Of a stretch of DNA of 64,000 nt, positions 53,411 through 59,974 are shown piece after piece; within the stretch, counting starts at the first letter, position 1; each line of letters starts with the position of its first letter. Both the position numbers and the translations under genes were made by a program. The DNA comes from Planctomycetota bacterium (GTDB lineage: Bacteria > Planctomycetota > PUPC01 > DSUN01), in NCBI GenBank assembly GCA_035384565.1, contig DAOOIT010000001.1:181013-245012 (forward strand). Direction: 5' to 3'. A model generated the notes under the pieces. That model ran no database searches and was not told the DNA's origin. It saw only the letters and a list, made by a program, of their open reading frames with translations.

Positions 53411-54346
53411 GTGAATCGAGCCGCGTCCAACCGCCTTGCGGCGCTGGCCTGCGGCCTGCTGCTGGCCGCGACGGCCGGCGCCGCGGCGCCGCCCGCGCCG
53501 GCCCCCCAGGTCGCCTTCACCGGGCTCGAGAAGATTCCTGCCGAGCCGCGGGCCGTCTTCGAGGCCTACCACCGCGCCGTCGCCGCGCGCAAGGTGGCCG
53601 ACGCCCTGGCGTGTCTGCACGACGGCTTCCTCGGCGACGACGGGGGCAAGGCCGAGCGGAAGAAGCGCCTGGCGATGAACTGGCGAAACTACACCTTCGA
53701 GGCCGCGAGCATCGAGGTGGAGAGCGCCGCGGCGGCCACGTCCTACACCCGCCCGCGCTCCCTGCGAGCCCCCGAGAAAACCTGGACCGGCGAACTATGC
53801 GTGGTGGCGAGCCGGACCACGGTCCAACTCGTCCAGCCCCAGGCGAAGGCCCGGCAGGCCCAGAAGCTCCCCCTCACCCAGACCGTGCTGCGGAGGGACG
53901 GCGGCAGGTGGCTCATCGTGGCCGACCACGCCGACTCGCGCGCCCAGAAGGCCCTCCTCCTCGCCACCGACCTCACGGCGGCGCTCAAGACCTCTCTTGC
54001 GGCCACGAAGCTCTGGGATGGCGCGAAGGACTTGCCCGCCCTCGAGGCGATCCGGGCCAAGGCGCCCGGCCTGCCCGCAGCCGCCGCGCTCACGTGGGAG
54101 CCATTCGGCATCGCCATGACCGGCCCTGACCGCGACCAGCCGACCATCCGCGGGCGCCTGCTCGGGGCACTGCCAGGCCGCGCGCCCGGCGCCCCGCCGT
54201 TGTGCTACCTGGTCGTGCTCTCTACCGTGATGGAGAAAGACCGCCTGCGCCTGGTCACCATCGCGGCCAAGGCCATCCCCTATGAGCCGCCCGAGAAGGA
54301 AGAGCCGGAGAAGGAGGAGCCGGAGGACGTGGGCGACGTTGGATGA
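53411..54346 (+). CDS. Exported NTF2/SnoaL-like hypothetical protein
   Basis: A 311-residue secreted protein starting at GTG 53411 with a signal peptide ending near AGAAA. EPRAVFEAYHRAVAARKVADALACLHDGF is the first helix of an NTF2-like cone, followed by a strand-rich half (TWTGELCVVASRTTVQLV, LRRDGGRWLIVADHADS). The C-terminus is a Pro-Glu repeat (EPEKEEPEKEEPED). It follows aspartate kinase by 54 bases and precedes a Tat Gfo/Idh/MocA gene. Function unknown. Confidence 0.6.
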   Translation: MNRAASNRLAALACGLLLAATAGAAAPPAPAPQVAFTGLEKIPAEPRAVFEAYHRAVAARKVADALACLHDGFLGDDGGKAERKKRLAMNWRNYTFEAASIEVESAAAATSYTRPRSLRAPEKTWTGELCVVASRTTVQLVQPQAKARQAQKLPLTQTVLRRDGGRWLIVADHADSRAQKALLLATDLTAALKTSLAATKLWDGAKDLPALEAIRAKAPGLPAAAALTWEPFGIAMTGPDRDQPTIRGRLLGALPGRAPGAPPLCYLVVLSTVMEKDRLRLVTIAAKAIPYEPPEKEEPEKEEPEDVGDVG

Positions 54347-54395
54347 ACGTCCCGCGCTCCGCGTCGTCCCCGCGAACCTGGGAAAGGAGACCCCC

Positions 54396-55748
54396 GTGCC
54401 TGAGAACCGCCACCAGATCAATCGCCGCGCCTTTCTCGGCGGGGCCGCGGCGTCGGCCCTCGCCCTCGGGTGCCGGCGGCTGCACATCGTGCCGCGCCAT
54501 GCGATCGGCGGCCCCCGAGTCATCCCCCCGAGCGACAAGATCAACGTGGCCGGCATCGGCTGCGGCGGCAAGGGGGCCAGCGACGTCGCGGGCCTGGAGA
54601 GCGAGAACATCGTCGCCCTGTGCGACGTGGATACCGCCCGCGGAGCCGGCATCTTCAAGCGCTTCGCCAACGCCAAGGTGTTCCAGGACTACCGCGTAAT
54701 GCTCCAGGAGATGGACAAGCAGATTGACGCGGTGACCGTCTCCACCGCCGACCACAGCCACGCCCCTGCCTCGATGATGGCGATCCGGATGGGCAAGCAC
54801 TGCTTCACCCAGAAGCCGCTCACCCACTCGATGTTCGAGGCCCGCGCCCTCGCCGAAGCCGCCCGCAAACACAAGGTCGCCACTGTCATGGGCATCCAGG
54901 GCCATTGCGGCGAGCACCAGCGTGTGCTGTGCGAATGGGTCTGGGCCGGCATCCTCGGCCCCGTCCGCGAAGTCCACATCTGGACCGACCGCCCCGGCAA
55001 GTGGTGGAACACGCAGGGCATGGACCGCCCGAAGGACACGCCCCCCTGCCCGCCGAGCCTCGACTGGAACCTGTGGCTCGGCCCCGCCCCCGAGCGGCCC
55101 TACCACCCCGTCTACCACCCCTTCGCCTGGCGCGGCTGGTGGGACTTCGGCACGGGCGCCCTCGGCGACATCGCGTGCCACGCCTTCGACGGCGTCTTCT
55201 GGGCGCTCAAGATCGGCCAGGCCAAGTCGTTCGAGGTCGAAGCCGTCCACTCCGGCCACAACGGCGAAACCTATCCCAAGTGGTCCATCATCACCTACCG
55301 CATCCCCGCGCGCGCCGACATGCCCGAACTGAAGCTCGTGTGGTACGACGGCGGCAAGACGGCGGAGCGCCCGAAGGAACTGGAGCCTGACCGCAAGCTG
55401 GGCGACAACGGCCAGCTCCTCATCGGCGACAAGGCCACGATGCTCGACGGCCGCATCATCCCCGAGGCGAAGATGAAGGAGATGCAGCCCGCCCTGCCGC
55501 CCAAGACCCTGCCCCGCTCGCCCGGCATCTACGAGGAGTACAAGCGCGCCATCCGCGGCGGCGAGCCGTGCGGCGCCAACTTCCCCGACTTCGCCGGCCC
55601 GCTCGCCGAACTCGTCCTCAGCGGCAACGTCGCCATCCGCTTCCCGCAGACGAAGCTGGCCTGGGACTGGCGCCGCCTCAAGTGCACCAACATCCCCGAG
55701 GCCAACCAGTACGTCCACCGCGAATACCGCAAGGGATGGACGCTATAG
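54396..55748 (+). CDS. Tat-exported Gfo/Idh/MocA oxidoreductase 2
   Basis: A 450-residue enzyme from GTG 54396 (AAAGGAG six bases upstream); the longer in-frame frame from 54282 is an Arg-rich artefact. The leader RRAFLGGAAASALALGC is Tat-type and also ends in a lipobox-like Cys. NVAGIGCGGKGASDVAGL, NIVALCDVD, HCFTQKPLTHSMFEARAL and the LDWNLWLGPAPERPYHPVY block match the product at 41622. It probably oxidises a sugar outside the cytoplasm. A minus-strand caspase gene converges on it. Confidence 0.9.
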   Translation: MPENRHQINRRAFLGGAAASALALGCRRLHIVPRHAIGGPRVIPPSDKINVAGIGCGGKGASDVAGLESENIVALCDVDTARGAGIFKRFANAKVFQDYRVMLQEMDKQIDAVTVSTADHSHAPASMMAIRMGKHCFTQKPLTHSMFEARALAEAARKHKVATVMGIQGHCGEHQRVLCEWVWAGILGPVREVHIWTDRPGKWWNTQGMDRPKDTPPCPPSLDWNLWLGPAPERPYHPVYHPFAWRGWWDFGTGALGDIACHAFDGVFWALKIGQAKSFEVEAVHSGHNGETYPKWSIITYRIPARADMPELKLVWYDGGKTAERPKELEPDRKLGDNGQLLIGDKATMLDGRIIPEAKMKEMQPALPPKTLPRSPGIYEEYKRAIRGGEPCGANFPDFAGPLAELVLSGNVAIRFPQTKLAWDWRRLKCTNIPEANQYVHREYRKGWTL

Positions 55749-55947
55749 AGTGGAAGCCCAATGGCCAATGTCCAACTCACAGTCCTCAAAGACCAAGTAG
55801 GGAGGAAGCGGGCACCTCGATAGTCTCAGGGCCTGTTTCAGAACGAACCGAATGCGGACGTGTCGTCGCGAGCCTGTCGAATGATCTTTCGGGGGCTTGC
55901 CGCCGCAAGAGTGCCGGAGGCGAGCGGCTTGGCGGCCTCTCGCCGCG

Positions 55948-57489
55948 TCATGGGGCGGTGGGCCTCGAGCCCGAGAGGATCACCCGGCGGTCGAAGCGGC
56001 CGGCGGTGTCGGGGTGCTGCTGGTTCTGGGTGAAGCGCTTGACCTGGTCGCGGGTGAACTCGATGGTCTCGCCGAGGGTGACTACGCCGTCGGCGTTGCC
56101 GCCGAAGTCACGCCGGTCCGCCTGCCCGGCGATGGCCTGGAGGAAGAACCAGGTAAAGACGCCGTGGCCGCCGCCGAGGTTGGCGTTCTCGAGGCTGGTC
56201 TCGCCCGCCTCGCAGCTCGTGAAGATGAGGCGGAGCTGCGGCACGTCGTTCGGCCCCTTCGCCGCGCCCTCCAGCGCGCGGAGGCCTTCCACGATCTTAT
56301 TGTCCTTCGGGCCGCGGAGGCCCACCGTGGGGTCGGTGATGCCGGCCGCGTGGCACGTGTCGGCGAGCACGAGGATGTTCCTGGCCCGCAGGCGGTTCAG
56401 GTCGTCGCGGAACTCCTCCATCGCATAGGCCGTGGCGGCCATGTGCTCGGGGTCGGTGTCGTGGGTGATGAGGTAGAGGCGCTGGAGCTCGCGCGGGTCG
56501 GGGCCGCCGTGGCCCGACCAGGCGACGACCACGAAATCGCCCTCCTGCACCTCGCGCAGGCGCTCGCGGAGGGCGATCTTGACGTTCTGCGTGGTGGCGT
56601 CCTGGTTGCACAGGAGTGTGACGCTGTCGAAGCGGCCTCCGTCGGGGCTGCGCAGGTGGGCGGCGAGGGCCTGGGCGTCGCGGGCCGCGTAGCGCAGGTC
56701 GGTGAGGCCCATCTTGCCGCGGAACTTGTGCTCGCTCACGCCCACGATGACGGCGTAGCGGCGCGAGATGGGCGCCGGCAGCCCTCCCACGGCCGGCCCG
56801 GGCGTGGTCGTGGTGGGCGGGGGCATCACGGGCTGGCTGGCAAGCAGCGCGGCGTTGGCCTTCTGGGCCTTCGCCAAGCGGTCGTAGTCGGCCTCGGCCG
56901 TCTTCATCAGGTCGGCCACGGCTTTGCGGGCCATGCGCTGGCGCACCTCCATGCCGTCCTGGGGCCCTCGCAGGGCCGCGATGCCCAGGGAGAACATGGT
57001 GAGCGGCAGGGCGAGGATGTCGTAGGTGCCTTTGGCCTGGTAGGGGTACTCGGCCACGGGCGAGCCGTCGCACCGCCGTAGCGTCACCACCACGTCGCAC
57101 ACCCATTCCGAGTGGTACGACAGGGGCCAGACGCCCAGGGTGCAGATGCTCATGAGAGCCAGGAAGCCGAGGCGCGGTCCGTCGTCCTCGTGGTTCGTCA
57201 CCATGTGGATGTCGGCCACGAGGTTGGCGGGGTCGGGGCCGAAGAGCGAGGCGGCCTCGGACTGGCGGAGGAGGGCGGTGACGACCTGTCTGCCGCCGAG
57301 TTGGTTCTCCTGGGCGGCCTTGGCCCACGATCCGGTGAACTCCTCAGTGATCTTGCCCAGGCGGAGGATGGGCGGCTTCTCCATCCGCTTGAGCTCCACA
57401 CGCTCGGGGCCGCGGCGGATCATGCACCCGCTGGCCGCCAGGCAGGCCGCCAGCAGGACCGTCGCCCCTACGAGTCGCCGTCCATACAT
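55948..57489 (-). CDS. Lipoprotein with caspase-like peptidase domain (C14/orthocaspase)
   Basis: A 513-residue lipoprotein (signal ending LAASGC, Cys22). The N-terminal half (about 30-215) is an unrecognised globular domain with RLGFLALMSICTLGVWPL, followed by a Pro/Thr linker. Residues of about 243-500 form the p20-like caspase domain with the dyad His327 (VAWSGHGGPD) and Cys379 (LVLADTCHAAG). RYAVIVGVSEHK and DLRYAARDAQALAAHL are the usual first strand and helix. It should cleave proteins in the envelope; anchoring an orthocaspase this way is uncommon. A palindrome lies just upstream. Confidence 0.9.
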   Translation of the reverse strand: MYGRRLVGATVLLAACLAASGCMIRRGPERVELKRMEKPPILRLGKITEEFTGSWAKAAQENQLGGRQVVTALLRQSEAASLFGPDPANLVADIHMVTNHEDDGPRLGFLALMSICTLGVWPLSYHSEWVCDVVVTLRRCDGSPVAEYPYQAKGTYDILALPLTMFSLGIAALRGPQDGMEVRQRMARKAVADLMKTAEADYDRLAKAQKANAALLASQPVMPPPTTTTPGPAVGGLPAPISRRYAVIVGVSEHKFRGKMGLTDLRYAARDAQALAAHLRSPDGGRFDSVTLLCNQDATTQNVKIALRERLREVQEGDFVVVAWSGHGGPDPRELQRLYLITHDTDPEHMAATAYAMEEFRDDLNRLRARNILVLADTCHAAGITDPTVGLRGPKDNKIVEGLRALEGAAKGPNDVPQLRLIFTSCEAGETSLENANLGGGHGVFTWFFLQAIAGQADRRDFGGNADGVVTLGETIEFTRDQVKRFTQNQQHPDTAGRFDRRVILSGSRPTAP

Positions 57490-57512
57490 GAAGATCTCCG
57501 GGATTGCTCATA

Positions 57513-57559
57513 GTGCGGGCTTCAGGCCGTGTCGGGCCGGCACGGGCTGAAGCCCGCAC
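57513..57559. repeat. Palindromic element family B, copy 2 (intergenic)
   Basis: Arms GTGCGGGCTTCAGGCCGTG and CACGGGCTGAAGCCCGCAC match at 18 of 19 positions, ten bases apart, between the caspase start and the DUF1080 stop. Confidence 0.85.
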
Positions 57560-57566
57560 CGCAAGC

Positions 57567-58232
57567 CTACGTATCCTTCTGCACGCTCTTGGCGGCCTCG
57601 AGCGGCAGGAGCCACACGTTGCGGAAGAAGACCTTGTTCCCGTGGTTCTGGAGGTAGAGCGGCCCGGGCTCGGGACCCTCGGGCTTGCCCGCGCCCGTCT
57701 TGTTGGGCACCTCGACGTTGTCGTGAATCTTCACGCCGTTGTGCAGCACGGTGATGCGCGCGTTCTCGGTCTTCTTCTTGTCGGCGTCCCAGCGCGGGGC
57801 GCGGAAGGTGATGTCATAGGTCTGCCACTCGCCCGGCGGCTTGGCCTGATTGGTGTCGGGGGGCTTGAACTGGTAGATCGCCCCGCAGCCGCCCTTCTGC
57901 GGCGGGCCGCCGGCGGTGTTCAGAATCTGGATTTCGTAGCGGTTCTGAAGGTAGACGCCGCTGTTGCCCGGCGTCTTCTTGCCCGTCGGGTCGGGCTGGA
58001 TATTGAACTCCAGATGGAGCTGGCAGTCGCCGAACTTGTCCTTCGTGATTGCCCCAACCTCCAGGAAGCCATCGGGCGTCACCTTCGCGTTATTCCACCG
58101 CGACGTGTCCTTGCCGTCGAAGAGCACGATGGCGCCCTCGGGCGGCTTGAGCCCCTCGGTGGGCTTGGCCTCTTCGCCGCCCCGGGCCGCCACGCAGGCC
58201 AGCCACGCTCCCAGCACGACAAGCGTTCTCAT
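57567..58232 (-). CDS. Exported DUF1080 protein (3-keto-disaccharide hydrolase-like)
   Basis: A 221-residue secreted protein, ATG 58232 with signal peptide (MRTLVVLGAWLACVAA). It has the family motifs AIVLFDGKDTSRW, CQLHLEFNIQ, GNSGVYLQNRYEIQILN, GEWQTYDITFRAPRW and the closing PLYLQNHGNKVFFRNVWLLPL. This is the concanavalin-like DUF1080 fold; characterised members hydrolyse 3-keto-glycosides made by Gfo/Idh/MocA partners. Four such oxidoreductases lie in the window, consistent with that role. Confidence 0.9.
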   Translation of the reverse strand: MRTLVVLGAWLACVAARGGEEAKPTEGLKPPEGAIVLFDGKDTSRWNNAKVTPDGFLEVGAITKDKFGDCQLHLEFNIQPDPTGKKTPGNSGVYLQNRYEIQILNTAGGPPQKGGCGAIYQFKPPDTNQAKPPGEWQTYDITFRAPRWDADKKKTENARITVLHNGVKIHDNVEVPNKTGAGKPEGPEPGPLYLQNHGNKVFFRNVWLLPLEAAKSVQKDT

Positions 58233-58306
58233 GCCACTGACTCTCCACAATTCCGGTGAGCAGTTCCGCCGTGCGGGGTCCATCGTGCCACGGCGGGGCG
58301 CGATTG

Positions 58307-59005
58307 TCAACCGCGGCCGCCTCTGTGGGAGCCTCTACGCCGCGGGCGGAAGAGCCCCCTGGGGTCGGCGCCCAGCAGGCCGGCGCAGTAGCTTCGCCTG
58401 TCCACGGGCGTCAGGTGCGCGGCCATCGCCTGGGTGATGAGCGGCACGAGGCGGAAGCGGTCGAGGCGGTCCGCGATCGCTTCGAGATGCTCGTCGCGGG
58501 TCATCCAGTGCAAGCGGTCGCAGGCCCGCAGATTCATCGGGCGACGGTAACCACGCAGGGTGCACTGGCGGCGGACATTGTAGTAGCAGGGGAAGTACGA
58601 CAGGGCCAGCTCGCGCAGCGAGCGGTAGATCGGCTCGCGGAAGCGGAGGCCGACGCAGTTGCTCTTGGCCACGGCGCCCCAGTGGCCGCCGCGGCGGAAG
58701 AGGGCCAGCAGGTGCACGTCATCGAGGCCTCTGGCCGCCACGAGTTCGAGAATCAGCGGCGGGTGGCCGAGGCGGCGCAGCGCGGCGGCGGCGAACAGCG
58801 CACCGTCGAAGCAGTGCGCCCGACGGTCGCGCAGCACGCGCAGCGGGCAGCGGTAGACAGGCTCGGTGCTGTAGGGGATGGCGTCGAGGAAAGCCTGGAT
58901 GGCGGCGGGACTCGTCCATCGCGCGGCCGTCCGCCGCTCGCGGGGCGTCAGGCTCGCCTCGAACCGCTCGGCCTCGGGGCTGCCGCTGTGTCCTGCTCGG
59001 CTCAT
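58307..59005 (-). CDS. Transglutaminase-like protein
   Basis: A 232-residue cytoplasmic protein from ATG 59005 (GAGGAGG six bases upstream). Cys65 in RAHCFDGALFAAAALRRLG starts the helix of a papain-like/transglutaminase fold. His98 in DDVHLLALF and the HWGAVAKSN segment (Asn116) complete a plausible triad. FREPIYRSLRELALSYFPCYYN follows. The catalytic layout suggests a cysteine protease or amidase; the substrate is unknown. Confidence 0.7.
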   Translation of the reverse strand: MSRAGHSGSPEAERFEASLTPRERRTAARWTSPAAIQAFLDAIPYSTEPVYRCPLRVLRDRRAHCFDGALFAAAALRRLGHPPLILELVAARGLDDVHLLALFRRGGHWGAVAKSNCVGLRFREPIYRSLRELALSYFPCYYNVRRQCTLRGYRRPMNLRACDRLHWMTRDEHLEAIADRLDRFRLVPLITQAMAAHLTPVDRRSYCAGLLGADPRGLFRPRRRGSHRGGRG

Positions 59006-59043
59006 TGCCGGCCTCCTCGCACGCGCCCGCCCTGCGTCGGCCC

Positions 59044-59964
59044 TCACCTGGCGCCCCGCACGTTCAGCCGCACGGCCCACACGCTGCGGACGGCGGTGAT
59101 GAAGAGCGTGCGGCGGTCGAGGCCGCCAAAGACGCAGTTGGCCGCGGCCTGCGGCGTGCGAATCTTGCCCAGGAGCTTGCCCTCGGGGTTGAACACCTGC
59201 ACGCCGTCGCCAGCCGTGCAGTAGAGGCGTCCCTCCGCGTCGCACCGAAAGCCATCGGGCACGCCGGGGTCAATGCGGAACAGCACCTCGCCGCCCTCGA
59301 GCGTGTTGTGCATTGTGGGCGGCGTGTCCCCACGCCGCGTATCGCGGGACGGAGACGTCCCGCCCACAAGCACCCTGAAACGGCGGACGACCGGCTCGGC
59401 CCGATCGCTGTTCGCCACGTAGAGCAGCCGCTCGTCGGGCGAGAAGGCCAGGCCGTTGGGGCGGAACAGGTTCTCCACCACCGGCGTCGGCTCCTTCGCC
59501 CCGGGGTCGAGACGGAACACGCAGCAGGCCGGCTGCTCCTGCTCCTCGGGCCGGATGCCGTAGGGCGGGTCGGTGAACCAGAGCGTCCCGTCGCTCTTCA
59601 CCACGGCGTCGTTGGGCGAGTTGAGCCGCCTGCCGCCATACGTCGCGGCGAGCACGGTCACCGAGCCGTCGGGTTCGGTGCGGGTCACGCGGCGGCTGCC
59701 GTGCTCGCACGAGATCAGGCGGCCCTGGCGGTCGAGCGTGTTGCCGTTCGTGTGGTGCGACGGCTTCCGCCAGACGGCGTGCCCTTCGCCTTCCTTCCAA
59801 CGATAGATCGTGTCGGCGGGGATGTCGCTGAAGAGGAGACACTCCCCGTCATCGAACCACACGGGGCCTTCGGTGAACTGGAAGCCGTCGGCGATGAGGC
59901 GCAGCTTGGAGTCGGAGGCGAGAATGGTCTGGAACGCCCCGTCGAGAATCTCGAAGTCAGCCAT
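59044..59964 (-). CDS. SMP-30/gluconolactonase-like beta-propeller
   Basis: A 306-residue six-bladed propeller of the SMP-30/LRE-like family. ATG 59964 has TAGGAGG six bases upstream. FTEGPVWFDDGECLLFSDI gives the metal Glu (near the start of the family motif), HTNGNTLDRQGRLISCEHG the Asn-Gly block, and LNSPNDAVVKSDGTLWFTDPPYG the Asn and Asp ligands. RPNGLAFSPDERLLYVANSD completes the propeller. It hydrolyses a sugar lactone. Residues of about 199-218 come from a palindromic element of family A (VGGTSPSRDTRRGDTPPT). A GH116 gene starts a coupled group upstream. Confidence 0.85.
   Translation of the reverse strand: MADFEILDGAFQTILASDSKLRLIADGFQFTEGPVWFDDGECLLFSDIPADTIYRWKEGEGHAVWRKPSHHTNGNTLDRQGRLISCEHGSRRVTRTEPDGSVTVLAATYGGRRLNSPNDAVVKSDGTLWFTDPPYGIRPEEQEQPACCVFRLDPGAKEPTPVVENLFRPNGLAFSPDERLLYVANSDRAEPVVRRFRVLVGGTSPSRDTRRGDTPPTMHNTLEGGEVLFRIDPGVPDGFRCDAEGRLYCTAGDGVQVFNPEGKLLGKIRTPQAAANCVFGGLDRRTLFITAVRSVWAVRLNVRGAR
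59313..59369. repeat. Palindromic element family A, copy 3 (inside CDS, in frame)
   Basis: Perfect 10-base arms (TTGTGGGCGG at 59313, CCGCCCACAA ending 59369) with internal hairpins GGCGTG..CACGCC and GGGAC..GTCCC. Its peptide is of the same VGG-S-PPT type as copies 1 and 2. Confidence 0.85.
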
Positions 59965-59974
59965 GGCCAGCCTC

